Assembly (NCBI GenBank): GCA_012718945.1
Contig: JAAYBL010000071.1
Coordinates: 1 to 44,066, forward strand
Reading direction: 5' to 3'
Length of the DNA: 44,066 bases
DNA from: Bacteroidales bacterium
GTDB lineage: Bacteria > Bacteroidota > Bacteroidia > Bacteroidales > UBA1402
Shown: positions 36,663 to 44,066 of the stretch, piece by piece
Position numbering within the stretch: position 1 is the stretch's first letter
How the letters are laid out: each line of letters starts with the position of its first letter
The notes under the pieces: model-generated
Told to the model about the DNA's origin: nothing
Database searches by the model: none
The model's input: only the letters and a program-made list of their open reading frames with translations
Program-made: the position numbers and the translations under genes

Positions 36663-37259
36663 GTGACTTTGGATTATAGCAAGTTGAATGGATTGGTGCC
36701 GGCCATCGTGCAAGACGCCACCACCAAGAAGGTGCTCATGCTGGGCTTTATGAATGAAGCCGCTTTGGAAAAAACCAAGGAGCTGGGCCGTGTAACCTTT
36801 TTCAGCCGTACCAAAAACCGCCTGTGGACAAAAGGTGAGGAAAGCGGTCATTTTCTGGAAGTAGTTTCCATCACTGACGACTGCGACCACGACACCCTGC
36901 TCATACAGGCCAATCCCACAGGTCCCGTTTGCCATATGGGCTGGGATACCTGCTTCAACGAAGTGAATGAAAAAGACGGTTGGGCCTTTCTCCATTATCT
37001 CCAGGACTTCATCGATAGACGCTATCTTGAGATGCCGGAAAAATCATACACAACCACCTTGTTCAAAAGCGGTGTCAATCGTATGGCACAGAAGGTAGGC
37101 GAGGAGGCCGTGGAAACGGTCATTGAAGCCACCAACGGTACCGATGAAGGTTTTCTGTATGAAGCCTCCGACCTGATTTACCACCTGATGGTCTTGTTGA
37201 CCTCAAAAGGATTTCGGATGGAAGACTTAGGCAAGGAATTGAAAAAACGCCATAAATAA
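36663..37259 (+). CDS. hisIE: Bifunctional phosphoribosyl-AMP cyclohydrolase / phosphoribosyl-ATP pyrophosphatase
   Basis: Carries out steps 2 and 3 of histidine synthesis. The N-terminal HisI domain (about 1-115) has DDCDHDTLLIQ and PTGPVCHMGWDTCF, with the metal-binding Asp and Cys residues; the C-terminal HisE domain (about 115-198) has the MazG-like helices RMAQKVGEEAVETVIEA and EASDLIYHLMVLL. Starts with GTG 36663, as the preceding codon frame offers no better start. It is 27 bp after hisF and 5 bp before the ftsE-like gene. HisG, HisD, HisC and HisB are not in the window, so the pathway is split. Confidence 0.95.
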   Translation: MTLDYSKLNGLVPAIVQDATTKKVLMLGFMNEAALEKTKELGRVTFFSRTKNRLWTKGEESGHFLEVVSITDDCDHDTLLIQANPTGPVCHMGWDTCFNEVNEKDGWAFLHYLQDFIDRRYLEMPEKSYTTTLFKSGVNRMAQKVGEEAVETVIEATNGTDEGFLYEASDLIYHLMVLLTSKGFRMEDLGKELKKRHK

Positions 37260-37264
37260 CAGCC

Positions 37265-37933
37265 ATGGAAGAAACATGCCTGATTGACTACAAGGATGTG
37301 GAGATTTACCGTGATGAGTTGTTGGTGCTCCAACATGTCAACCTTACTGTCCAAAAAGGAGAGTTCGTGTACATCATCGGTAAAGTGGGATCGGGAAAAA
37401 GTAGCCTGTTGAAGACCCTATACGCAGAAGTGCCCATCAGTCAAGGTGAGGCCAACGTATTGGATTTCAATCTTAATACCCTTAAACGCAAACACCTCCC
37501 CCTGTTAAGACGCAAATTGGGCATCGTTTTCCAGGATTTTCAGTTGCTCATTGACAGGAATGTCGATGAGAACCTGGCCTTTGTTTTAAAATCGACAGGC
37601 TGGAAAGACAAACAGTTGATACAGGAACGTATCCGAGAAGTGCTTGAACAAGTGGGAATGGCCAACAAAGGCTACAAGATGCCCCACGAATTGTCGGGTG
37701 GCGAGCAACAGCGTGTTGTCATGGCCAGAGCATTGCTCAACGCGCCGGCCATCATCCTGGCCGATGAGCCTACCGGCAACCTGGATCCGGAGACCGGTGC
37801 CGAGATCGTTCGTTTGCTCCATCACATCCGTGAGGCCGGAACAACCGTATTGATGAGTACCCACAATATGAGCTTCGTACAAACCTTTCCCGGTCGGGTG
37901 CTCAAGTGTGAGAACAATCGACTGATTGAATAA
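37265..37933 (+). CDS. ftsE: FtsE-like ABC transporter ATP-binding protein
   Basis: Cytoplasmic ATPase subunit of an ABC system, most like FtsE, which works with FtsX to couple ATP hydrolysis to cell-wall hydrolase activation at division. The 222 residues contain Walker [11 protein letters not shown]-loop FQDFQLL, signature [16 protein letters not shown], Walker [13 protein letters not shown] and the H-loop STHN. No permease (ftsX) is adjacent, so FtsE is preferred on overall length and similarity rather than on context; LolD/MacB-type ATPases are alternatives. It follows hisIE by 5 bp, probably sharing the transcript, though the function is unrelated to histidine. Confidence 0.75.
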   Translation: MEETCLIDYKDVEIYRDELLVLQHVNLTVQKGEFVYIIGKVGSGKSSLLKTLYAEVPISQGEANVLDFNLNTLKRKHLPLLRRKLGIVFQDFQLLIDRNVDENLAFVLKSTGWKDKQLIQERIREVLEQVGMANKGYKMPHELSGGEQQRVVMARALLNAPAIILADEPTGNLDPETGAEIVRLLHHIREAGTTVLMSTHNMSFVQTFPGRVLKCENNRLIE

Positions 37934-37940
37934 AAAAATG

Positions 37941-37948
37941 TACCTTTG
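37941..37948 (+). promoter_or_regulatory. Candidate -7 box for lysC
   Basis: TACCTTTG exactly matches TAnnTTTG, 7 bp after the ftsE stop and 46 bp before the lysC ATG. It suggests lysC-lysA can be expressed separately from the his operon. No clear -33 box. Confidence 0.5.
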
Positions 37949-37994
37949 CACGCAGTGCTGTATCATAAAACAACCCTAATAAGACAACCGTAGC

Positions 37995-39311
37995 ATGAAA
38001 GTCCAGAAGTTTGGCGGAACCTCCGTGGGATCTGCCCAGCGCATGAAAGAAGTGTCCAACCTCATTCTTGATGGCCAGCCAAAAATAGTCGTTCTATCTG
38101 CCATGTCGGGCACCACCAACACCTTGGTGGAAATATCCGACTACCTGTATAAACGGAACGCTGATGCCGCCAACGAAACCATCAACAAGTTGGCACAGAA
38201 ATACGCCGGTGTCATTGACGAGTTGTATGATAAACCAGAAACAAAGCAGTTGATCGCCGATTTCTTACAGGAACGGTTTGACTATATCCGCAGCTTTACC
38301 AAAAATCTGTTCACGCTTTTCGAAGAAAAGATCGTGTTGGCCCAAGGAGAGTTGCTCTCAACGACCATGTTCACGCATTACCTGTTGGAAAAAGGGGCTT
38401 CCGCCGCCTTATTGCCAGCGCTGGAGTTTATGCGGGTTGACAAAAATGGCGAACCCGACACCGAATACATCAAGGAAAATCTAGCCACCTTGTTGGCTGC
38501 TCACGAAGGAGTCAACCTGTTCATTACGCAGGGTTTCATATGCCTGAACGCCTATGGAGAGGTCGACAACCTGCAGCGTGGTGGTAGCGATTACACGGCC
38601 TCACTCATCGGTGCCGCCATCAAGGCCGAAGAAATTCAGATCTGGACAGACATTGACGGTATGCACAACAACGATCCTAGAATCGTCGACAAAACCAGTC
38701 CGGTGTCACACCTGCATTTTGAAGAAGCCGCTGAATTAGCTTACTTCGGTGCGAAAATTTTGCACCCAACCTGTATCTTGCCCGCCAAATTGGCCAATAT
38801 ACCCGTACGTCTGCTCAATACCATGCAGCCCACGGCTTTTGGTACGATGATTTCCAACAAGACGGAAAAAGGCAAGATTAAGGCCGTTGCCGCCAAAGAC
38901 AACATTACAGCCATCAAAATCAAGTCGGGCCGCATGCTGTTGGCCTATGGTTTCCTGCGTAAAATCTTTGAAATCTTTGAAAGCTACCAGACACCTATCG
39001 ACATGATAGCCACGTCAGAAGTAGGTGTTTCATTGACCATCGATAACAACAAACACCTGCAGGACATCATTGATGAACTCAAGAAATTTGGCACGGTGAC
39101 AGTCGACACGGAGATGGTCATCATCTGCGTTGTGGGCGACCTGGAATGGGAAAATGTCGGCTTTGAATCAGCCGTCGTATCAGCCATGAAAGACATCCCT
39201 GTACGCATGATCTCCTATGGTGGCAGCAACTACAACATTTCTATGCTGGTCAAAGCCACCGACAAGCACAGAGCCATGCAGGCACTTAGCGATTACCTGT
39301 TCAACAAGTAA
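37995..39311 (+). CDS. lysC: Aspartate kinase
   Basis: Phosphorylates aspartate, the first step to diaminopimelate, lysine, threonine and methionine. The 438-residue monofunctional enzyme has the N-terminal KVQKFGGTSVGSAQRM kinase motif, the aspartate/ATP region GGSDYTASLIGAAIKA and WTDIDGMHNNDPRIV, and two C-terminal ACT domains (ITAIKIKSGRMLLAYGFLRKIFEIFESY, VSLTIDN...). The ACT pair suggests feedback control by lysine or threonine. lysA follows after 9 bp; DapL, another enzyme of the same pathway, is encoded at the left end of the window. There is no homoserine dehydrogenase fusion, unlike ThrA. Confidence 0.95.
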   Translation: MKVQKFGGTSVGSAQRMKEVSNLILDGQPKIVVLSAMSGTTNTLVEISDYLYKRNADAANETINKLAQKYAGVIDELYDKPETKQLIADFLQERFDYIRSFTKNLFTLFEEKIVLAQGELLSTTMFTHYLLEKGASAALLPALEFMRVDKNGEPDTEYIKENLATLLAAHEGVNLFITQGFICLNAYGEVDNLQRGGSDYTASLIGAAIKAEEIQIWTDIDGMHNNDPRIVDKTSPVSHLHFEEAAELAYFGAKILHPTCILPAKLANIPVRLLNTMQPTAFGTMISNKTEKGKIKAVAAKDNITAIKIKSGRMLLAYGFLRKIFEIFESYQTPIDMIATSEVGVSLTIDNNKHLQDIIDELKKFGTVTVDTEMVIICVVGDLEWENVGFESAVVSAMKDIPVRMISYGGSNYNISMLVKATDKHRAMQALSDYLFNK

Positions 39312-39320
39312 ACCATTCCC

Positions 39321-40484
39321 ATGGATAGAAAGGGTGTTTTCCCCTTACAGGCGTTCTCCAGTATAGAAACGCCTTTCTACTATTACGACACCACCGTGTT
39401 GCGAGACACGTTGGAAGTATTAACCCAGCAGGCCAAGGCCGCCAGAATAGAGGTGCATTACGCCCTTAAAGCCAATGCCAACCGACGCATTCTCAGCATC
39501 ATCCGTGGATATGGATTGGGTGCCGACTGCGTCAGCGGCGGCGAAGTCAAGGCGGCCATTGAAGCCGGTTTCCCAGCCTCAAAAATTGTGTTTGCCGGTG
39601 TAGGCAAGGCCGATTGGGAAATCAACCTGGCCTTGGATTACGGCATCTTTTGTTTCAATGTGGAGTCAATCCCGGAGTTGATGGTGATAGAGGAACTGGC
39701 CGCCGCTAAGGGTAAAACGGCCAACATAGCCTTGCGCGTCAATCCCAATGTGGAAGCCGACACTCACCACTACATCACAACAGGCAAAGAAGAGAATAAG
39801 TTTGGTATTGCCTTGGGCGATTTGGACGCTGTGATTGATGCCGTTGAACGTTGTCCCCACATCAAATTGATTGGACTGCATGTGCACATCGGTTCGCAGA
39901 TTATGGAGATGAACAACTTCGCTGGTTTGTGCAACCGCATCAATGAAGTGCAGGATAAACTCGATAAACGGCGGGTGGTGCTGGAACACGTCAATTTAGG
40001 CGGAGGTCTTGGTATTGATTACCATCACCCCAACCGACAACCCATCCCGGAATTTGAGACCTATCTGAAAACGCTTCGGAAGATGATCAAACTCAGGCCT
40101 GGTCAGACCTTGCACGTAGAGCCGGGTCGCTCCGTTGTGGGACAATGTGGAACACTGATTACCAAAGTGCTGTATATAAAAGAAGGTGTCAAGCGTAACT
40201 TCGCCATCGTTGATGCCGGCTTTACCGAACTGATACGCCCAGCCCTTTACCAGGCATATCATAAGATAGAAAACATCTCCTCTGAGGCTGCTGTTGAGAA
40301 GTACGACGTCGTTGGCCCCATCTGTGAATCGAGCGATGTCTTTGGCAAGGACGTGCCATTGAATCAAACCAAACGAGGAGACTTGTTGGCCATCCGCTCA
40401 GCCGGCGCATACGGAGAAGTCATGGCCTCCCAGTACAATCAGCGTGCTTTACCCAAAGCCATTTTTTCTGAAGATATCCATTAA
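39321..40484 (+). CDS. lysA: Diaminopimelate decarboxylase
   Basis: PLP enzyme (alanine-racemase fold III) that decarboxylates meso-diaminopimelate to lysine. The 387 residues carry the PLP-lysine motif VHYALKANANRRILSII, SGGEVKAAIEAG, HVHIGSQIMEMNNF, the phosphate-binding VNLGGGLGIDY, the EPGRSVVGQCG arginine motif, and the active-site Cys in GPICESSDVFGKD. It is 9 bp after lysC and 12 bp before the glycosyltransferase gene, so all three may be co-transcribed. Related carboxynorspermidine decarboxylase lacks the CESSD region seen here. Confidence 0.95.
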   Translation: MDRKGVFPLQAFSSIETPFYYYDTTVLRDTLEVLTQQAKAARIEVHYALKANANRRILSIIRGYGLGADCVSGGEVKAAIEAGFPASKIVFAGVGKADWEINLALDYGIFCFNVESIPELMVIEELAAAKGKTANIALRVNPNVEADTHHYITTGKEENKFGIALGDLDAVIDAVERCPHIKLIGLHVHIGSQIMEMNNFAGLCNRINEVQDKLDKRRVVLEHVNLGGGLGIDYHHPNRQPIPEFETYLKTLRKMIKLRPGQTLHVEPGRSVVGQCGTLITKVLYIKEGVKRNFAIVDAGFTELIRPALYQAYHKIENISSEAAVEKYDVVGPICESSDVFGKDVPLNQTKRGDLLAIRSAGAYGEVMASQYNQRALPKAIFSEDIH

Positions 40485-40496
40485 CGACACATACCA

Positions 40497-41687
40497 ATGA
40501 AGAGCCTGCTGCTGGAATGGTTTCCCCTTAATCCCTGGATTGTTTGGCCACTTGCAGCCTTTATGGTGGCATTTGCCCTTCAACTCTGGTTTTACGGTGG
40601 TCCCTATTCAGCTATTAATAAAGTGGCTCGCCGACGGAAAAAAGGACTGCTTCCCCAAACCAACGAACGCCCTCCCGTCAGCGTTATCGTGTGTGCTCAT
40701 GATCAGGCTGATGACCTGCTTAAACACCTGCCAGTCTTACTGAACCAGGATTATCCCGATTATCAGGTGGTTGTGGTAAACGCAGCTTCCACTGATCATA
40801 CCTCCGATGTGCTGCAGTCGTTGGAAGCCAATCCCAGACTCTATCATACGTTTATGCCCGTTGGTGTCAAGGCTGTGAGCCCTCGCAAGATGGCCATGAC
40901 CATTGGTATCAAGGCGGCACAACATGATTACGTGTTATTTACCGATCCAGCAGCGTTGCCCTCTGGCCCAAACTGGCTGACGGCCATGATGCAGCAATTT
41001 ACCGATGGAGGGGCTGTCGTGCTGGGCTATGCACCGTTCAGCCAGCAATCCGGTATAGCCAGCAGGTTGGTGGCTTATGACAATGTCTGTTCTGCCGCTC
41101 AATTCATGGGACTGGCCTTGATGGGGCATCCTTATAGAGCCCATTCGGCCAATATGGCTTTCCGTAAAGAATTGTTTTTTACCAACAAAGGATTTGCCAG
41201 CCACTTGCTCTTGCGTTCCGGTGATGACGATTTATTGATCCGCGAAATCGCCACCCCGGACAATGTCAGGGTAGAAGTGAGCCCGGATAGTTTGGTTACA
41301 TTGGAAAAAGAAGCGGTATGGTTTGCGTGGAAAGACCAGCTGATCAATCATTTCACGACCGCCAGCCGTTACAAAACCGGTGTCAGGGCATTGTTGTTTT
41401 TAGAAGGCTGTGGTAGAACACTGTTCTACGTCTTACTTACCTATCTGCTGTTGCTGACAGCCTTGTCTGCCCAATGGGCCTGGTTGTTGGTGGCCGTCAC
41501 CCTGTTTCTTGTCCGTTGGACGGTACAGGCAGTGGTGTTACACAAGGCCGCTACCCACTTGGCTGAGCGTTTGAACTGGGTGCTTATCCCACTGCACGAC
41601 ATCTTACTGCCCTTGATCAAGGGTGTCATTCGCATCTCCAGCCGTTCAGGTCGTGAGCGTGCCTATACTTGGGAAGTATTACGCTAA
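40497..41687 (+). CDS. Membrane-associated family 2 glycosyltransferase
   Basis: Predicted inner-membrane GT2 enzyme that uses a nucleotide sugar; product unknown. An N-terminal TM helix (about 14-35, WIVWPLAAFMVAFALQLWFY) precedes a cytoplasmic GT-A domain with PVSVIVCAHDQADDLLKHLPVLLNQDYPDYQVVVVNAASTD type start, the metal-binding region FTDPAALPSG, and a SGDDDLLIREIA acceptor-base motif; two or three TM helices follow (about 300-345). It begins 12 bp after lysA. The stop overlaps the convergent MATE gene by 9 bp. A role in envelope or exopolysaccharide synthesis is likely but not shown. Confidence 0.85.
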   Translation: MKSLLLEWFPLNPWIVWPLAAFMVAFALQLWFYGGPYSAINKVARRRKKGLLPQTNERPPVSVIVCAHDQADDLLKHLPVLLNQDYPDYQVVVVNAASTDHTSDVLQSLEANPRLYHTFMPVGVKAVSPRKMAMTIGIKAAQHDYVLFTDPAALPSGPNWLTAMMQQFTDGGAVVLGYAPFSQQSGIASRLVAYDNVCSAAQFMGLALMGHPYRAHSANMAFRKELFFTNKGFASHLLLRSGDDDLLIREIATPDNVRVEVSPDSLVTLEKEAVWFAWKDQLINHFTTASRYKTGVRALLFLEGCGRTLFYVLLTYLLLLTALSAQWAWLLVAVTLFLVRWTVQAVVLHKAATHLAERLNWVLIPLHDILLPLIKGVIRISSRSGRERAYTWEVLR

Positions 41688-43076
41688 GGTAGGTCCTGCT
41701 TCAATCTTTTTCCGCTGCCACATGATGACGAACAGCGTCAACAGGCTAGCGATAATATCGCCAACGGGCATGGCAACCCAAACCCCATTGACACCCCAGA
41801 AGTGAGGGAATAGCAGCAAACCCGGCAACAGGAAAATCAATTGCCTGGAAAGGCTCAGGAAGATGGACATCTTTGCTTTACCGATGGATTGGAAAAAGTA
41901 GGTGGTAACCACCTGGAAGCCCACAACAGGGAACGCAAACAACACAATGCGGAGCGCCTGGGTGGCAATGCCTGATAACGTTGCGTCGTCGGTAAATATG
42001 CCAACAATGAAACGGGGGAACAGTATGGCCAGCAAAAAACCAAAGGTCGTAATCGCAGTGCCTGTAATAAGCGTTCGTTTATAGACAGAAAGCACCCTGT
42101 CCATTTTCTTTGCCCCATAGTTGTAGCCGGCAATCGGTTGCATACCCATATTCAGGCCAAAAACCACCATGATGAAGAGCATGGCTACACTGCCCACAAT
42201 ACCATACGCACCAATGGACAAGTCGCCCATGGGACCACCATACGAGGCCAGACTCTTGTTGATGACAACAGTGATGAGGCTGGCCGTGATGTTCATCAGG
42301 AAGGGTGACAAACCGATGGAAAGAATGTCACCAACAATGCGTTTGCTGAGGTGAAAGAACCCCCGCTGGAAGTGAAGAAAGCTGTTTTTGTTCAGGAAGT
42401 GCAGCATGACCCAGAGAAATCCAACGATTTGGGCTATGGCTGTTGCCAATGCGGCACCCCGGATGCCCCAACCAAAGACAAAAATGAACAGGGGCGCTAA
42501 ACCTAGATTGACCACAACAGTAATCAACGATGACCACATGGCCTTTTTGGGGTAGCCCGAGGCCCTCATGACGTTGTTAAGGCCAAGAAAGTTGTGGTTG
42601 AAGAGGTTGGCCAGGAGGATTATTTGCATGAAATCCCTGGCATAGGGCATGGTGGCTTCGCTGGCTCCGAAGGCAAAGAGAATGGGTTCCAGGAAGATCA
42701 AACCCAAAACGGTGATGGTCAATCCTATGATGAAGTTCAACAACAATGTGTTGCCCAGAATATGGGTGGCATCTGTCTTTTTTTGCTGACCCAGGCGTAT
42801 GGATACCATGGTTGACGCACCAGCACCGATCATGGCACCAAAAGCCGCCGTCAAGTTCATAATCGGTAAGGTCAACGCCAGCCCGGATATAGCTAAAGGG
42901 CCAACACCGTTTCCGATGAAGGCCCTGTCAATTATATTGTACAGCGAAGAGGCCGTCATACCAATGATGGCGGGCATTGAATAATGCAGCAATAATTTCC
43001 CCACCGGTTCGACACCCAGCCGATCGGCATTATGAGATTTGCTTACGGTGGGGGCAGAGATAGTTGTTGTGGACAT
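41679..43076 (-). CDS. MATE-family efflux transporter
   Basis: Polytopic inner-membrane antiporter of the multidrug and toxic-compound extrusion family, 465 residues with about 12 predicted helices in two related halves. Family features include the N-terminal LLLHYSMPAIIGMTASSLYNIIDRAFIGNGVGPLAISGLAL, and the second-half GLNMGMQPIAGYNYGAKKMDRVLSVYKRTL. Cation coupling and substrate cannot be read from this alone. ATG 43076 is supported by a promoter box 27 bp upstream. Its 3' end overlaps that of the convergent glycosyltransferase gene by 9 bp. Confidence 0.93.
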   Translation of the reverse strand: MSTTTISAPTVSKSHNADRLGVEPVGKLLLHYSMPAIIGMTASSLYNIIDRAFIGNGVGPLAISGLALTLPIMNLTAAFGAMIGAGASTMVSIRLGQQKKTDATHILGNTLLLNFIIGLTITVLGLIFLEPILFAFGASEATMPYARDFMQIILLANLFNHNFLGLNNVMRASGYPKKAMWSSLITVVVNLGLAPLFIFVFGWGIRGAALATAIAQIVGFLWVMLHFLNKNSFLHFQRGFFHLSKRIVGDILSIGLSPFLMNITASLITVVINKSLASYGGPMGDLSIGAYGIVGSVAMLFIMVVFGLNMGMQPIAGYNYGAKKMDRVLSVYKRTLITGTAITTFGFLLAILFPRFIVGIFTDDATLSGIATQALRIVLFAFPVVGFQVVTTYFFQSIGKAKMSIFLSLSRQLIFLLPGLLLFPHFWGVNGVWVAMPVGDIIASLLTLFVIMWQRKKIEAGPTLA

Positions 43077-43102
43077 GTGACGTTACCTACTGAAAACGGC
43101 CA

Positions 43103-43131
43103 CAAAGTTACACATTTATTGGCGTCCCAAA
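43103..43131 (-). promoter_or_regulatory. Promoter of the MATE gene
   Basis: On the minus strand TTTG (43128-43131), a 17-bp spacer and TAACTTTG (43103-43110) match the Bacteroidota -33/-7 pattern. The -33 box overlaps the end of the upstream cstA gene, so the MATE gene likely has its own promoter inside the cstA 3' end. Confidence 0.6.
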
Positions 43132-44066
43132 GGGACTTTTTTATAAAAGAACCAACTGGTAGCTAGGACGCTTACAGCGGCGGATATCAAAACCCCAGCT
43201 GTGAGCGGCATTTGCAAGCCTTCGGGGGCCACCAAAATATAGGTGACAACAACCATGGTCATAAAGATGGCAGGCACCAGCGTGATCCAGTAAAAACGCT
43301 TGCTGTTGGCCAGGGCCACCGTGATCACCCACAGCGTAATGGCTGCCAACGTCTGATTGGACCAGGCAAAATACCGCCAGATGATGTCGAAATTGACTTG
43401 AAGCAGGATGAAGCCCGTCAAGAACAACGGTACGGCCAGGTAAAGTCGGTTGCGCAGCGGCTTTTGATTGTAATGGAAAAAGTCAGCCAGGATGAGACGA
43501 CCCGATCGGAAAGCAGTATCGCCCGATGTGATGGGGGCTGCAACGACACCGATAATAGCCAGGACTGCGCCGGCCTTTCCAAGCCAGGTTTTGGTAATGG
43601 TTTCCACCACGACAGCAGCGTTGCCTCCGTTTTCACTCAAGAATACCTGTAGCTTATCAACGGAACCAAAAAAGCTCATGGCTGCTGCTGCCCAGATCAG
43701 GGCGACCAATCCTTCGGTGATCATGGCACCGTAAAACACCCGTCTTCCCAGTTTCTCATTGGTCAGGCAACGCGCCATCAAGGGGGATTGTGTGGCGTGG
43801 AAGCCAGAGATGGCACCGCAAGCGATGCTGATGAACATCATGGGAAAGAGGGGGTACTGTTCGGAGTTGAACTTCATATTGTACAAATTGCCAGGTATGG
43901 CCTCGGGGATGGGGGGCTGATGAACCAACAGGGATATCAGTACGCCACCGGCCATGAACAGGAAGGCCGCTCCGAAGAAGGGATAGATACGACCGATCAA
44001 TTTATCAATGGGCAACATGGTGGCCAAAAAGTAGTAGATGAAAATGACAACGCACCAGAACGTGAA
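43116..44066 (-). CDS. cstA: CstA-family transporter, 5'-truncated by window edge
   Basis: C-terminal half of a polytopic inner-membrane carbon-starvation protein, a family known for peptide and pyruvate uptake. The ORF-track start at 44027 is a TTG inside the gene; the frame is open to the window edge and reads IYYFLATMLPIDKLIGRIYPFFGA, a conserved CstA stretch. Other motifs are FISIACGAISGFHATQSPLMARC and APITSGDTAFRSGRLILAD; about seven TM helices are visible. The C-terminus is short, ending FYKKVPLGRQ, as in the shorter CstA forms. The MATE gene follows after 39 bp with its own promoter. Confidence 0.9.
   Translation of the reverse strand, partial: FTFWCVVIFIYYFLATMLPIDKLIGRIYPFFGAAFLFMAGGVLISLLVHQPPIPEAIPGNLYNMKFNSEQYPLFPMMFISIACGAISGFHATQSPLMARCLTNEKLGRRVFYGAMITEGLVALIWAAAAMSFFGSVDKLQVFLSENGGNAAVVVETITKTWLGKAGAVLAIIGVVAAPITSGDTAFRSGRLILADFFHYNQKPLRNRLYLAVPLFLTGFILLQVNFDIIWRYFAWSNQTLAAITLWVITVALANSKRFYWITLVPAIFMTMVVVTYILVAPEGLQMPLTAGVLISAAVSVLATSWFFYKKVPLGRQ

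Noticed and set aside
37934-37994. Possible lysine riboswitch before lysC
   Set aside because: The 61-bp gap is far too short for a lysine riboswitch and shows no matching core.

Overview
The window reads as chromosomal DNA of a member of the Bacteroidota, most likely Bacteroidales. The evidence is a type III glutamine synthetase, a one-protein hybrid two-component system (HTCS), a secreted protein with a type IX secretion (T9SS) C-terminal sorting domain, the DapL route to diaminopimelate, and repeated -7 boxes of the Bacteroidota form TAnnTTTG. Base composition looks near 50% GC by eye (not computed). I cannot name a genus. No tRNA, rRNA, IS element, prophage or CRISPR array is visible, and the DNA is very densely coding.

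Layout. (1) 1-9454, + strand: nitrogen assimilation, with the 3' part of dapL, then glnN (GSIII) and gltB-gltD (GOGAT). (2) 9530-19925, + strand: a pectin locus. An HTCS sensor/regulator is followed at 23 bp by a CE8 pectinesterase-GH105 fusion, a PL10 pectate lyase, a KdgF-like cupin and a CE8-like/alpha-beta hydrolase fusion. There is no SusC/SusD pair. (3) 20183-24925: a 1580-residue secreted multidomain T9SS substrate whose function I cannot assign. (4) 25039-31691: an OPT-family transporter, guaA (-), a 27-codon lipoprotein gene missing from the ORF track, gap, and adenine deaminase (-). (5) 31821-37933: miaA, a Crp/Fnr regulator (-) with a palindrome-rich promoter, then purU-hisH-hisA-hisF-hisIE-ftsE in one direction. 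(6) 37995-44066: lysC-lysA-GT2 glycosyltransferase, then a MATE transporter (-) and the C-terminal part of cstA (-).

How the genes work together. GSIII and GOGAT make glutamine and glutamate. DapL uses glutamate to make LL-diaminopimelate, and LysC and LysA form the first and last steps of the same lysine/peptidoglycan pathway. In the pectin locus, de-esterification (CE8 and the esterase), backbone cleavage (PL10), hydrolysis of unsaturated oligomers (GH105) and ring opening of the unsaturated uronate (KdgF-like) form a logical sequence under the adjacent HTCS. HisH/HisF release AICAR into purine synthesis, close to genes for one-carbon (purU) and purine (guaA, ade) metabolism.

Most of the window is well-known housekeeping. 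The parts that deserve a second look are the pectin fusion enzymes (one with altered CE8 active-site motifs), the large T9SS protein, the tiny Cys-rich lipoprotein with its own promoter, and the two inverted repeats in the crp/fnr-type promoter. I found no convincing evidence of a wholly new system.
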